Source: a bacterium (GTDB taxonomy: Bacteria > Patescibacteria > Microgenomatia > Levybacterales > UBA12049). Taken from it: 64,000 nt of DNA. How positions within the stretch are numbered: position 1 is the first letter of the stretch; every line of letters starts with the position of its first letter. The notes beneath the pieces were generated by a model, which was given only the letters and a program-made list of their open reading frames with translations, was not told the origin of the DNA and ran no database searches. The stretch lies in NCBI GenBank assembly GCA_021777565.1, contig JAJYDJ010000002.1, positions 124,001 through 188,000 of the forward strand, read 5' to 3'. The position numbers were made by a program, and so were the translations under genes. Of this stretch, positions 16,562 through 25,383 are shown piece after piece.

Positions 16562-17374
16562 ATGCAATTAACGTCACAAGAAATTACTGCATTCCAAAAA
16601 AAGATTTTAGAATGGTACGAAAAAAATCAGCGTTCACTCCCCTGGCGTCATAACCGTGACCCCTATAGAATTCTCATTTCAGAAGTTATGCTTCAACAGA
16701 CCCAAGTTGCGCGGGTCATAGAGAAGTACCAATTGTGGATGCACTCCTTCCCTACCATTCAGGAATTAGCGAACGCATCAACTCGAGATGTTCTGTCTCA
16801 CTGGTCAGGTTTGGGTTATAACAGGCGTGCGCTATTTCTTCACCGGTTGGCAAAAGAGCTTGTTGAAACATACGATGGTAAATTTCCGGAGAGTGAGAAG
16901 GTATTGTTGTCTCTCCCTGGAATTGGCAAATACACGGCGCGTGCATTACTGTGTTTTGCTTTTGACCAGCAAATTGCAGTGGTTGATACGAACATTAAAA
17001 AGATCATTTTAACGCAATTTCCTCAAGCAAAAGACGTTTCAGAGAGAGAGATTGAAGAGATTGCCGGAAGTTTACTACCTGAGGGGAAAGCCTATGAATG
17101 GAATCAGGCGCTTATGGATTATGCCAGTATGGAATTGAAAAATATTGCTCATCCACGAGTTGCAAAACAGAAGCCGTTTCAACAATCGGACAGACTCTAT
17201 AGAGGGGAAATACTACGCATTCTTTTAAAAAATTCATCCTTGTCAGAGAATGATCTCTATCGGGAAGTCTGTAAGAAAAAAGAGGTAGAACGTACGCGTT
17301 TTGAACGTATTCTCTCTGGAATGGTACGTGAAGATTTACTCAAGAGACAGGGGCAAATGATAGCTATTATCTAG
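16562..17374 (+). CDS. mutY: MutY-like A/G-specific adenine glycosylase, cluster-less
   Basis: 270 aa. The MutY catalytic core is present: SLPWRHNRDPYRILISEVMLQQTQV region with the catalytic Glu (E41), the helix-hairpin-helix LPGIGKYTA (118-126) and VVDTNIKK with the catalytic Asp (D142). It would remove adenine mispaired with 8-oxoguanine. The four cysteines of the 4Fe-4S loop, expected after MDYASMELKN, are absent: the only cysteine there is C235 in YREVCKKK. The C-terminal NUDIX-like recognition domain is also missing and is replaced by a short winged-helix-like end. Cluster-less MutY proteins are known in a few anaerobes and lactobacilli. Confidence 0.85.
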   Translation: MQLTSQEITAFQKKILEWYEKNQRSLPWRHNRDPYRILISEVMLQQTQVARVIEKYQLWMHSFPTIQELANASTRDVLSHWSGLGYNRRALFLHRLAKELVETYDGKFPESEKVLLSLPGIGKYTARALLCFAFDQQIAVVDTNIKKIILTQFPQAKDVSEREIEEIAGSLLPEGKAYEWNQALMDYASMELKNIAHPRVAKQKPFQQSDRLYRGEILRILLKNSSLSENDLYREVCKKKEVERTRFERILSGMVREDLLKRQGQMIAII

Positions 17375-17394
17375 CGAAGATTCTCTGGAAATGG

Positions 17395-17400
17395 TATACT
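17395..17400 (+). promoter_or_regulatory. -10 box of ftsH
   Basis: TATACT, 6 nt before the ATG at 17407. This decides the start: an in-frame TTG at 17401 would lie inside the untranscribed gap. Confidence 0.65.
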
Positions 17401-17406
17401 TTGCAC

Positions 17407-19287
17407 ATGGCGTTACCACTTCGAGGCAGAAATAAAGATTCCAAAAAAGAAAATCGTACCCCTAAGAAAATTCGTATCATCAAAATAAATCTTTCTTGGA
17501 AAAATGTCATTTTGTATGGATTTTTAGCACTTTTCTTGATCTTCTTGTTCTCAGGATTCAATTCTTCACTTGATCAAACAAAAGCAGTTCCCCTCTCTAC
17601 TATCATCCAAGATGTTCAATCTGGAAAAGTGTCTGAGTTAACGGTAACCGATACCAAACTTACTGCTACTGAGGGGAAAACCACCATTGAAACAACCAAG
17701 GAACCAAGTGCAAATGTGTATGGTCTTTTCAAAGATGCAGGTGTTTCTTTGGACAAAACAAAAGTCGTCGTCAAAGATGAAAGTAGTTGGAACAATTGGT
17801 TAAATATTCTTTCCTCGGTGCTTCCAATTGTCCTGATGATTGCGTTCTTTTACTTCCTGTTCCGCCAAGCTCGTGGAGCTCAAGAAAGTGTTTTCTCTTT
17901 TGGACAATCTCGAGCAAAACAGTTTACCAAGGACACACCAAAAACTACATTCAACGATGTCGCTGGCGTTGACGAGGCCAAGCAAGAATTAACAGAAATT
18001 GTTGACTTCCTGAAAAATCCACAGAAGTATAAAGCCATGGGTGCCAGAACTCCAAAAGGAGTCTTAATGGTTGGACCATCAGGAACTGGAAAGACACTGC
18101 TTGCTCGTGCAACTGCTGGTGAGGCCGGCGTTGCCTTCTTCTCTATGGCTGGCTCAGAATTTATGGAGATGTTGGTAGGAGTTGGCGCGAGTCGTGTACG
18201 CGATCTTTTTACCACTGCAAAAAAAGCACAGCCAGCAATTATCTTTATTGATGAAATTGATGCAATTGGTCGCCAGCGTGGTATGGGACTCATGGGGGGT
18301 CATGATGAGCGTGAACAGACATTAAATCAAATTCTTGTCGAGATGGATGGTTTTACCCCAAATGAACAGCTCATCGTTATGGCAGCAACAAACCGTCCTG
18401 ATGTCCTTGACCCCGCATTGGTACGTCCAGGTCGTTTTGATCGTAAAGTAGTACTGGATTTGCCAGATGTTGAGGGTAGAAAAGCGATTCTCTCAATTCA
18501 TGCACGTAACAAACCATTTGCCGATGGCGTTGATTGGGAGAAAGTTGCCAAGCGAACGGCAGGTTTTTCTGGAGCTGATCTGGAAAACATGCTCAATGAA
18601 GCAGCGATTTTGGCAGCTCGATTGAATAAAAAGGCGATTGACATGAAGGATCTGGAAGAAGCGGCAACCAAAGTAAAACTTGGCCCTGAAAAGAAAAGAC
18701 TTCAGTCAGATGAAGATAGAAAGATGACCGCATATCATGAAGCGGGTCATGCCATTGTGTATTGGTATATGCCACATATTGATGCGGTGCATAGAGTCTC
18801 TATCGTTAGCCGTGGGATGAGTCTGGGACACACGATGCAAGAGCCTATGGAGCATATTCATGAAACACAGACAGGTCTTTTGGAGCAAGTTACAGCAATG
18901 CTTGGTGGAAGAGCCGCAGAAGAACTGATATTTAACGAAATCACAACCGGCGCCAGTAATGATATCGAGAAAGCTACTGAGTTAGTTCGTGACATGGTCG
19001 TTGAGTATGGCATGAGTAGTCTGGGGCCAATCAACTTTGATCAAGATCGTAGAAGTATGTATGAGGTAAAAAATATTTCTCCAGAGATGCAAGCAAAAGT
19101 TGATGCTGAAGTGGAGCGTATTATGACTTCATGCTACAAGCAGGCACAACAAGTAATCAAAGCAGAGAAAAAGAGAATGGAGCTTGTTGTTGGTGAGCTC
19201 TTAAAGAAAGAAACACTTGAAGCAGACGAATTTGTAGCGCTTGTTGGTGAAAAAGAAAAACGAGTCTCCCCTTTCGCGACAAAATAA
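17407..19287 (+). CDS. ftsH: Membrane AAA zinc protease FtsH
   Basis: 626 aa. Order: basic N-terminus, membrane helix 1 (about 34-51), outer domain (55-130), membrane helix 2 (134-152), AAA domain with Walker A GPSGTGKT (223-230; the usual second Pro is Ser), Walker B IIFIDEIDAIG (278-288) and the second region of homology ending RPGRFDR (340-346), then the protease domain with the zinc site HEAGH (444-448). It degrades unneeded or misfolded membrane and soluble proteins. The start is fixed by the -10 box. Confidence 0.97.
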   Translation: MALPLRGRNKDSKKENRTPKKIRIIKINLSWKNVILYGFLALFLIFLFSGFNSSLDQTKAVPLSTIIQDVQSGKVSELTVTDTKLTATEGKTTIETTKEPSANVYGLFKDAGVSLDKTKVVVKDESSWNNWLNILSSVLPIVLMIAFFYFLFRQARGAQESVFSFGQSRAKQFTKDTPKTTFNDVAGVDEAKQELTEIVDFLKNPQKYKAMGARTPKGVLMVGPSGTGKTLLARATAGEAGVAFFSMAGSEFMEMLVGVGASRVRDLFTTAKKAQPAIIFIDEIDAIGRQRGMGLMGGHDEREQTLNQILVEMDGFTPNEQLIVMAATNRPDVLDPALVRPGRFDRKVVLDLPDVEGRKAILSIHARNKPFADGVDWEKVAKRTAGFSGADLENMLNEAAILAARLNKKAIDMKDLEEAATKVKLGPEKKRLQSDEDRKMTAYHEAGHAIVYWYMPHIDAVHRVSIVSRGMSLGHTMQEPMEHIHETQTGLLEQVTAMLGGRAAEELIFNEITTGASNDIEKATELVRDMVVEYGMSSLGPINFDQDRRSMYEVKNISPEMQAKVDAEVERIMTSCYKQAQQVIKAEKKRMELVVGELLKKETLEADEFVALVGEKEKRVSPFATK

Positions 19288-19291
19288 ACAG

Positions 19292-19297
19292 TATACT
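19292..19297 (+). promoter_or_regulatory. -10 box of the 5'-3' exonuclease gene
   Basis: TATACT, 6 nt before the ATG at 19304. It lies just after the ftsH stop codon. Confidence 0.65.
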
Positions 19298-19303
19298 AAA
19301 GAC

Positions 19304-20233
19304 ATGAAAAAACTTCTCATCATTGATGGCAACCATCTTGTCCACCGCGCATACCATGCCTATCCACAGAATTTTACTAGTCCCGATGGACGACCAGTCG
19401 GTATGGTGTATGGGTGGTGCGTGATGTTTTTAAAAGCACTTGAAATCATTAAACCAACCCATGTAGCTATCTGTTTTGATAGACCTGCTCCAACATTTCG
19501 AAAGACGATGTATGCGGGATATCAGGCCAATCGACCACAAATGGAATCAGAACTTTCTGATCAGATAGTTTTCCTGCAGGAAGCATTAACTCAGTCAGGA
19601 TTTCCTCAATTTGGTGTGGATGGATATGAAGCAGACGATCTTATAGGCACGCTCGCACTCCAAGCAGAAGAGGCATATACAGATGGTGATGAAACAATTA
19701 TTCTCTCAGGAGATAGAGATTTATTACAGTTAGTAGACAAGTACACCAAGGAAATGATGCCACTCACTGGTATTACCAACTTTCAGCTTCTTGATCCTCA
19801 AGGGGTGAAAGAAAAAATGGGAGTAGGACCGGAGCAAATCGTTGATTATAAAGCATTAGTTGGTGATGCATCAGATGGGTACCCAGGGATAACCGGAATT
19901 GGACCAAAGACCGCAATAACGCTTCTTGAAAAATATGCTACGTTTGAAAGAGTTTACGAGCATCTGGATGAAATTTCTCCACGAGTTGTTGAAAAATTGA
20001 CTGAATTTGCTGAACAAGGTGCCATGTCAAAAAAATTAGCACAGATTGTTTGTGATGCGCCGGTACACTTGAGATGGGATGAGGTTGCACTGAGTAATAT
20101 TGAGGAGGCAACGATTGCGAGTGTCTTTGAAGAATTAGGGTTTTCATCACTTGCTCGAAAGATGCGTCTTTTTGCAGCTCCTAAGCCTGAAAAGAAGCCA
20201 AAAGTGAATGAACACCAACTTTCTCTTCTCTAA
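19304..20233 (+). CDS. 5'-3' exonuclease / flap endonuclease (PolA N-terminal type)
   Basis: 309 aa, a stand-alone version of the 5' nuclease domain of DNA polymerase I. Metal-binding acidic clusters are visible: IIDGNHLVHRA at the start, CFDRPAPTFRK, GYEADDLIGTLA and LSGDRDLLQLV. The helix-hairpin-helix region is GITGIGPKTAITLL. It removes RNA primers and flaps. The frame continues upstream to 19241 inside ftsH, but the family begins at the (L)LIIDGN strand and the -10 box places transcription at this ATG. No polymerase domain follows. Confidence 0.92.
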   Translation: MKKLLIIDGNHLVHRAYHAYPQNFTSPDGRPVGMVYGWCVMFLKALEIIKPTHVAICFDRPAPTFRKTMYAGYQANRPQMESELSDQIVFLQEALTQSGFPQFGVDGYEADDLIGTLALQAEEAYTDGDETIILSGDRDLLQLVDKYTKEMMPLTGITNFQLLDPQGVKEKMGVGPEQIVDYKALVGDASDGYPGITGIGPKTAITLLEKYATFERVYEHLDEISPRVVEKLTEFAEQGAMSKKLAQIVCDAPVHLRWDEVALSNIEEATIASVFEELGFSSLARKMRLFAAPKPEKKPKVNEHQLSLL

Positions 20234-20257
20234 TTTTGTTTCCGCTCACTTTTTCGT

Positions 20258-20263
20258 TATACT
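20258..20263 (+). promoter_or_regulatory. -10 box of the GT4 glycosyltransferase gene
   Basis: TATACT, 6 nt before the ATG at 20270. Confidence 0.65.
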
Positions 20264-20269
20264 ACAGAT

Positions 20270-21391
20270 ATGAAAATTGCCTTGGTGCATGACTACCTCA
20301 TGGATTATGGTGGTGCGGAAGAAGTGCTCTATGAACTGCATCGAATGTATCCAGATGCACCTATCTATGTCTCACTTCTTGATAAACAAAAACTTGGAAA
20401 ATTTTGGAGTAAATTTTCTGATGCACGCATTGTAACCTCGTGGTTTCAATACATCCCTTATGCCTCTCGAGTGATCTCCCCACTTCGTTTTTTACTCCCA
20501 CTTGTATGGGGAAGTTTTGATTTCTCAAGCTATGATGTTGTCATTACCAGTGCGAGTTGGGCAGTGACTAAGGGAATTCGCAAAGGAAAACACACCAAGG
20601 AGATTTGTTATCTTCATACACCACCGCGATATTTGTATGGATACGACACGTCACGCGTATGGAAAGGTACATGGTATGGGTTTTTGATTGATTGGTATGC
20701 GTTGATTGTGAACCACGCTATGCGTATCTATGATTTCCATCAATCACAAAAAGTAGATGTGTTTGTCGCAAACTCAAAAAACGTTGGAGAAAGAATAGAA
20801 AAGTTTTATCGAAGAAATGATTACCATGTCATTTATCCTCCCATTGAAGTAGATAAATTCATTGATCCTAACATAAAAGCAAAGACAGGAACGTACTATT
20901 TGACTGGTGGGAGACTGGTCGCTGCAAAAAACTTTGACCTCATTATAAAAAGTTGCGAGAAAGCAAATGTGCCACTGAAGATATTTGGAACCGGGATAGA
21001 GAAAGAAAAGCTTATGAATATTGCAGGTAAACAGGTGGAATTTCTCGGCCACATAACCGATGAAGAAAAGGTTGCATATATGAAAGGTGCAAAAGCATTT
21101 ATTTTGGCACAAAAAGATGAGGATTTTGGCATTACCCCAATTGAGGCAGCTGCCTGTGGTGTGCCATCAATTGCGTACAAGAGTGGTGGGTACACAGAGT
21201 CTATTAGTGACAAAAAGACTGGTCTTTTCTTTGAATCACTATCTGTTGATGCACTCGAAAAGGTTATTAAAGAATCTGAAAGAATGAAGTGGGACAAAAA
21301 AATAATTATCGCACATGCAGAGAAATTTGATGTGTCTCTATTCCAGAAAAAGATACGCGATATTGTTGAAAAAATATATCACCAAAAGTGA
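20270..21391 (+). CDS. Family 4 glycosyltransferase (WbaZ-like mannosyltransferase type)
   Basis: 373 aa GT-B enzyme. The N-terminal half starts with KIALVHDYLMDYGGAEEVL, the usual start of WbaZ-type transferases. The C-terminal half has the nucleotide-sugar binding site with the E-x7-E motif region (DEDFGITPIEAAACGVP) and GGYTESI. No membrane segments; it would work at the cytoplasmic face, adding a sugar, perhaps mannose, to a lipid-linked glycan. The sugar cannot be told from sequence alone. It is remote from the main glycan cluster at 32-40 kb. Confidence 0.85.
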   Translation: MKIALVHDYLMDYGGAEEVLYELHRMYPDAPIYVSLLDKQKLGKFWSKFSDARIVTSWFQYIPYASRVISPLRFLLPLVWGSFDFSSYDVVITSASWAVTKGIRKGKHTKEICYLHTPPRYLYGYDTSRVWKGTWYGFLIDWYALIVNHAMRIYDFHQSQKVDVFVANSKNVGERIEKFYRRNDYHVIYPPIEVDKFIDPNIKAKTGTYYLTGGRLVAAKNFDLIIKSCEKANVPLKIFGTGIEKEKLMNIAGKQVEFLGHITDEEKVAYMKGAKAFILAQKDEDFGITPIEAAACGVPSIAYKSGGYTESISDKKTGLFFESLSVDALEKVIKESERMKWDKKIIIAHAEKFDVSLFQKKIRDIVEKIYHQK

Positions 21392-21417
21392 TACTTGTTG
21401 GCCACCACTTGTTTTGT

Positions 21418-21423
21418 TAGAAT
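21418..21423 (+). promoter_or_regulatory. Possible extended -10 promoter of pyrH
   Basis: TGT-TAGAAT, 10 nt before the ATG at 21434. Weaker than most boxes here. Confidence 0.4.
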
Positions 21424-21433
21424 TATCACAGCA

Positions 21434-22135
21434 ATGGCATATACCAAACGTTTTATTATTTCATTTGGTGGATCACTCATCTCTACTCCTGATGGCGTTG
21501 CAATCGACTTCCTGCAAAATTTCTCAGCACTTTTGAGACAAACCATTCAAGATCATCCCGATTGGCAAATTTTTCTGGTGACTGGTGGTGGCTATGTGTG
21601 TCGTCAATATCAGGCAGCGGTGCAGGCACTTCTTCCTAGTGCAACAGACTTGGAAAAAGACTGGATGGGGATTTATACCACACGATTTCATGCACACTTC
21701 ATGCAGCTTGCCTTTCAAGATATTGCCCATGAAAAAATAATAGAAGACTATGCACAAAAACAGGAAGCAAGTGAACAGCTGGTAATTGCCTCAGGATGGC
21801 ACCCAGGAACCTCTACTGATATGGATGCAGTCCTTCTCGCAGAGCAATACGAGGCAACTGTTGCTATAAATCTTAGTAACATTGCCTATGTGTATGACAA
21901 AGATCCAAAACAATTCCCTGATGCCAAAAGAATTGAGCACATGACCTGGAATGAACTGCGTGCAATTGTTGGTGATACCTGGTCACCAGGCCTGAATACT
22001 CCTTTTGATCCAATTGCTGCCAAGAAAGCTCAAGAGCTGGGTTTAACGGTTATTGTTGCAGAAGGGAAAAATCTGGAGAATGTGCAACACATCCTGAACG
22101 CAGAAGCATACGTCGGGACAACAATAACTCCCTAA
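21434..22135 (+). CDS. pyrH: UMP kinase, archaeal type
   Basis: 233 aa of the amino-acid kinase fold: ISFGGSLI at the start, LVTGGGYVCRQYQ, SGWHPGTSTDMDAVLLAE and the LSNIAYVYDKDP segment. The sequence fits the shorter archaeal-like UMP kinases more than the classical bacterial ones (which have a longer GEALxG start). It makes UDP from UMP with ATP. The frame is open upstream to 21395, but those residues (LATTCFVRIITA) match nothing and the family begins at the first strand, so ATG 21434 is used. Confidence 0.88.
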   Translation: MAYTKRFIISFGGSLISTPDGVAIDFLQNFSALLRQTIQDHPDWQIFLVTGGGYVCRQYQAAVQALLPSATDLEKDWMGIYTTRFHAHFMQLAFQDIAHEKIIEDYAQKQEASEQLVIASGWHPGTSTDMDAVLLAEQYEATVAINLSNIAYVYDKDPKQFPDAKRIEHMTWNELRAIVGDTWSPGLNTPFDPIAAKKAQELGLTVIVAEGKNLENVQHILNAEAYVGTTITP

Positions 22136-22155
22136 GATTTTGGTGGAAAACATCG

Positions 22156-22161
22156 TATAAT
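22156..22161 (+). promoter_or_regulatory. -10 box of recF
   Basis: TATAAT, 6 nt before the ATG at 22168: a full consensus -10 at leaderless spacing. Confidence 0.7.
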
Positions 22162-22167
22162 AGCCTC

Positions 22168-23223
22168 ATGCTTACACAAGTCTTTTTGCAGTATTTTCGC
22201 TCCTATGAACAACTACATGTTCCGTTGAAAGAAGAAAAAACAGTCGTTGTTGGTGCAAATGCCAGCGGTAAAACAAGTTTTATTGAGGCAGTTTCACTTT
22301 GTCTTACCGGCAAAAGTTTCCGTGCTAATAAAGCACAGGAAATGATCATGTTTGACCATGACATGGCGCGTGTCCAGATAGAACTCGTCGATAATGAAGA
22401 AAAAACGAGAATTGAGGTAGTCATCACTGATGGTCAGACAACCGGTGGGAGAGCACAAAAGAAAATTTTTATTAACGGCATAGCAAGAAGTCGCGGTGCA
22501 CTCGTTGGCCTTGCCCCGGTTATCCTATTTAGGCCGGAAGAAATGGATATCATTAGTGATGGACCATCGCTGAGGCGATCATTCCTTGATGACACGCTGG
22601 AGCAAGTGTCTCGTGAGTACGTACGAGCAAAAAGAGAATATGAGAAGGCACTCAGGCAAAGAAATGCCCTGTTACACCTGGCAAAAGAAACTGGAATTAG
22701 AAAAGTAGATGAATTTAACTACTGGGATGATATCTTAATCCATGCAGGCCAGGTAATTACGCATAGTCGTCGTGAATTTCTACATGCCATCAATTCACTC
22801 ACTCCAGAACTTTTTGCAATCCGTGTCGCCTATGATCCAAGTGAGATCTCCCGTGAGAGACTTGATCAATATGCCAACGAAGAAGTTGCGGCGGGAGTCA
22901 CATTGGTAGGTCCACAGCGGGATGATTTCACTATCTTTATGGGGACACAGGAAGTACACAGTGCGAATATGCAGCTCTTTGCTTCTCGTGGGCAGCAGAG
23001 ACTTGCGATATTGCAATTAAAGTTATTTCAAAAGCAATATATTGAAGACAAGATTGGGAAAAAAGCGCTTGTTCTTCTCGATGATATTTTTTCAGAGCTG
23101 GATAGTAGTCACATCTCCCTTGTTATGGAAAAATTGCAGCAGGCACAGTTGATTCTTACCACTACCCATGAAGAGTTTGTAAATTTAGATAGCGAGTCAG
23201 TACAGAAGGTACATCTAACGTGA
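22168..23223 (+). CDS. recF: DNA replication and repair protein RecF
   Basis: 351 aa SMC-like ATPase. Walker A is GANASGKTSFIEA near residue 30; the RecF signature region FLDDTLEQVSREYV and the Q-rich SRGQQRLAILQLKL (ABC signature) follow, and Walker B is ALVLLDDIFSELD. It loads RecA at gapped DNA with RecOR. The ORF overlaps the convergent DUF5654 gene by 9 bp. Confidence 0.95.
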   Translation: MLTQVFLQYFRSYEQLHVPLKEEKTVVVGANASGKTSFIEAVSLCLTGKSFRANKAQEMIMFDHDMARVQIELVDNEEKTRIEVVITDGQTTGGRAQKKIFINGIARSRGALVGLAPVILFRPEEMDIISDGPSLRRSFLDDTLEQVSREYVRAKREYEKALRQRNALLHLAKETGIRKVDEFNYWDDILIHAGQVITHSRREFLHAINSLTPELFAIRVAYDPSEISRERLDQYANEEVAAGVTLVGPQRDDFTIFMGTQEVHSANMQLFASRGQQRLAILQLKLFQKQYIEDKIGKKALVLLDDIFSELDSSHISLVMEKLQQAQLILTTTHEEFVNLDSESVQKVHLT

Positions 23224-23505
23224 GTTTTCAAGCTTCTCTTTCAATTTGGTCAGTTGTAGGGTCACAAGAACAGCTAAAGCCGTGACAATACATGCATAGA
23301 TTGCCAGTGATATAACACCACTGTTGGCAGGTAAAAACTTTTTTACATACGTATTCACGACCTCTTGAATAAAACTATTCCAGGCAAGGGCAGCTACGAG
23401 ACTAAAGCCGCTTGTCGCAAGTGTCAACATCTGCTGAACGATCTCAATTGATGCCTTATTGACTCGATGCAGTGGGTGTGATGATTTCTTTTGCTTGCTT
23501 GTCAT
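23215..23505 (-). CDS. DUF5654-like small membrane protein
   Basis: 96 aa. Two hydrophobic segments (about 31-48 and 62-82) separated by a short amphipathic loop, with a basic N-terminus and a charged C-terminal helix. The LVAALAWNSFIQEV segment and the ending helix with VTLQLTKLKEKL are the pattern of DUF5654 proteins, which occur widely in archaea and CPR with no known role. Convergent overlap with recF; divergent from the Fic gene. Confidence 0.7.
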   Translation of the reverse strand: MTSKQKKSSHPLHRVNKASIEIVQQMLTLATSGFSLVAALAWNSFIQEVVNTYVKKFLPANSGVISLAIYACIVTALAVLVTLQLTKLKEKLENSR

Positions 23506-23518
23506 AGGACGGGCTTAT

Positions 23519-23524
23519 TACAAT
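23519..23524 (+). promoter_or_regulatory. -10 box of the Fic gene
   Basis: TACAAT, 6 nt before the ATG at 23531. It decides the start, since the frame is open further upstream to 23459. Confidence 0.6.
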
Positions 23525-23530
23525 ATAGCT

Positions 23531-24580
23531 ATGTATACTCCACAATTCAAGATAACCAATACCATTCTTACCAACATTGGCATTATTGAGGCAGCACGTG
23601 AGGTAATTAACCGTGCACCATTGCTTCCCTACTATGAAAAAAAGTTCCAGGAAGACGCGCTGGTAAGAACCGTTCATTATGGAACCCACATTGAAGGGAA
23701 CGAATTGGATTTAACCCAGGCCGAGAAAGTAGTCCAGGGACAAACAATTATTGCTAGAGAACGCGATATTCAAGAGGTTATTAACTATCGAAAAGTCATG
23801 GAATATCTTGATGAAATAGACACGAGCAGCAAGCCACTTGATGAATCACTCATTAAACACATGCATACCCTCGTCGTTGAGCATGTCATTCCTGAGGAAA
23901 CCGCAGGAATCTATAGGCGTCCATCGGTAGTTATTAGAAATAGCCATACTGGTGAGATTGTGTTTCGTCCTCCTCAGGCAGTCATTGTCCCATTTCAAAT
24001 AGCTGATTTATTGGAATATCTCAATATCACCAAACCAGAAGATTTGCATCCTGTCCTGAAGGCAGGTATTGCACACTATGAGTTCGTGAGAATTCATCCT
24101 TTTGTTGAGGGGAATGGTCGTCTGGCTCGTGCATTATCAACATTGATCCTTTTTCGCGAAGGATATGACATTAGAAAGTTTTTCTCTCTAGAAGAATTCT
24201 TTGATAAAGATCTTCCAGCATACTATGGTGCACTGCAAAGTGTAGAAAAAAATAATAGTGATTTAACAGAGTGGCTTGAGTATTTCACAAAGGCTCTTGC
24301 TGTTGAGTTAACTCGTATCAAAGAGAAAGTTGAAAAAATTTCTGCAGATGGAAAGATTAAACAAAAACTAGGGGGGAAACCATTCTTAATGAGTGAAAGA
24401 CAAATGAAAATAGTTGAATTTATTCAAGAAAATGGATATTTAGAGAATAAAGCATTTAAATCTCTTTTCCCAATGATTTCTGAGGACAGTATTCTTTTGG
24501 ATCTGAAGTCACTGATCAATGCGGGAGTTATTCGTAAGCAAGGGGTGACTAAAGGGGTAAAATACGTCATGAATTCGTGA
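23531..24580 (+). CDS. Fic family protein (AMP-transferase type) with C-terminal winged helix
   Basis: 349 aa. The Fic motif HPFVEGNGRLAR is complete, so the active-site His, the phosphate-binding loop and the Arg are in place. An N-terminal segment THIEGNEL lies where class II Fic proteins carry their inhibitory helix (S/T-x-x-x-E-G/N), but the residue four before the Glu is Gly. Residues ~285-349 look like a winged-helix DNA-binding domain (SERQMKIVEFIQENG start). Such Fic proteins transfer AMP to protein hydroxyls and may be transcriptional or toxin-like. A CRP-type palindrome overlaps the stop codon. Confidence 0.85.
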   Translation: MYTPQFKITNTILTNIGIIEAAREVINRAPLLPYYEKKFQEDALVRTVHYGTHIEGNELDLTQAEKVVQGQTIIARERDIQEVINYRKVMEYLDEIDTSSKPLDESLIKHMHTLVVEHVIPEETAGIYRRPSVVIRNSHTGEIVFRPPQAVIVPFQIADLLEYLNITKPEDLHPVLKAGIAHYEFVRIHPFVEGNGRLARALSTLILFREGYDIRKFFSLEEFFDKDLPAYYGALQSVEKNNSDLTEWLEYFTKALAVELTRIKEKVEKISADGKIKQKLGGKPFLMSERQMKIVEFIQENGYLENKAFKSLFPMISEDSILLDLKSLINAGVIRKQGVTKGVKYVMNS

Positions 24581-24591
24581 TCCATGTCACA
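24576..24591 (+). promoter_or_regulatory. CRP-type palindrome before the CRP-family gene
   Basis: CGTGA-TCCATG-TCACA, one mismatch from TGTGA-N6-TCACA. Its centre is 23.5 bp upstream of the start predicted from TATAAT (24595-24600), so binding would cover the spacer of that promoter and could repress it (autoregulation). Confidence 0.5.
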
Positions 24592-24594
24592 CCC

Positions 24595-24690
24595 TATAAT
24601 AATTATTGAAGCTACGGGCTTTCATATACATATTGTTTTTTTATAAAGCTAAAATTAAGTATAGACAATTTTGAAACATGGCATTACAAT
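24595..24690 (+). promoter_or_regulatory. Two possible promoters of the CRP-family gene
   Basis: P1: TATAAT at 24595-24600, giving a ~98-nt leader. P2: TAGACA (24662-24667), 17 bp spacer, TACAAT (24685-24690), giving an ~8-nt leader. P2 fits the style of the window. A small hairpin (GAAGC, loop, GCTTTC) lies at about 24609-24622, between them, followed further on by a T-rich run. Confidence 0.5.
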
Positions 24691-24704
24691 AGTCCTTATA
24701 GCAT

Positions 24705-25364
24705 ATGATGCAAACATCTGTCGTTGAGAAACTTGAAGCATTTTTCTCACAATTTCCCAAGAGGAAATTTAAGAAAAAAGAAATAATTATTCACGCCGGT
24801 GAAATGCCACAAGGCGTCTACTATCTTCATGACGGACTTGTCAGACAATATACCCTTTCTTCAAAAGGTGAAGAGGCCGTTCTCAATATCTATCGCGCTC
24901 CATCATTTTTCCCACTCAGACAACTTTTTGATGAAGTAGAATGTCAGCAATATTTTGAAGCGATGACAGAAGTGCATATGTGGCTTGCCCCCAAAGAGGC
25001 TGTCAGAAATTTCCTGCGTGAGAATCCTGATGTATTGATGGATTTGTTGGCTCGTATGAATCGAGGATTGGATGGACTTTTGGAAAGACTCTCCTATCTC
25101 ATGGCAGGGACTGCCTACGAAAGAGTAATTACCGAAGTACTCCTGTACCTCTCACGATTTGGTGAGAAAAAAGAAATTTCTAGTAAAGAGGCATCAGGAA
25201 TTAGAATCTCTGCAAAACAAATTGCAATCCAGTCAGGTTTGACGCGCGAAACTGTTACGAGAGAACTTGCGATACTTAAAACTAAGGGACTAATTACATT
25301 TGAAAAGAACATGTTGACTGTTCCAGATTTAGACAAGCTCAAGCGTGAGTTGGTCGAAGGATAA
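24705..25364 (+). CDS. CRP/FNR-family transcription regulator
   Basis: 219 aa. Residues 20-125 form the cyclic-nucleotide-binding-like beta barrel, 126-150 the dimer helix, and 160-210 the winged helix. The recognition helix reads SGLTRETVTRELAILK (177-192): R181, E182 and R186 sit where E. coli CRP has R180, E181 and R185, which read TGTGA. The barrel lacks the CRP cAMP signature (the GELG...RSA pocket is replaced by SFFPLRQLF...), and no FNR-type N-terminal cysteines are present, so the ligand is unknown. A second in-frame ATG follows directly (24708). Matching DNA sites lie at 24576-24591 and 25948-25963. Confidence 0.9.
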   Translation: MMQTSVVEKLEAFFSQFPKRKFKKKEIIIHAGEMPQGVYYLHDGLVRQYTLSSKGEEAVLNIYRAPSFFPLRQLFDEVECQQYFEAMTEVHMWLAPKEAVRNFLRENPDVLMDLLARMNRGLDGLLERLSYLMAGTAYERVITEVLLYLSRFGEKKEISSKEASGIRISAKQIAIQSGLTRETVTRELAILKTKGLITFEKNMLTVPDLDKLKRELVEG

Positions 25365-25383
25365 CTCCACATGTACCCCATGC

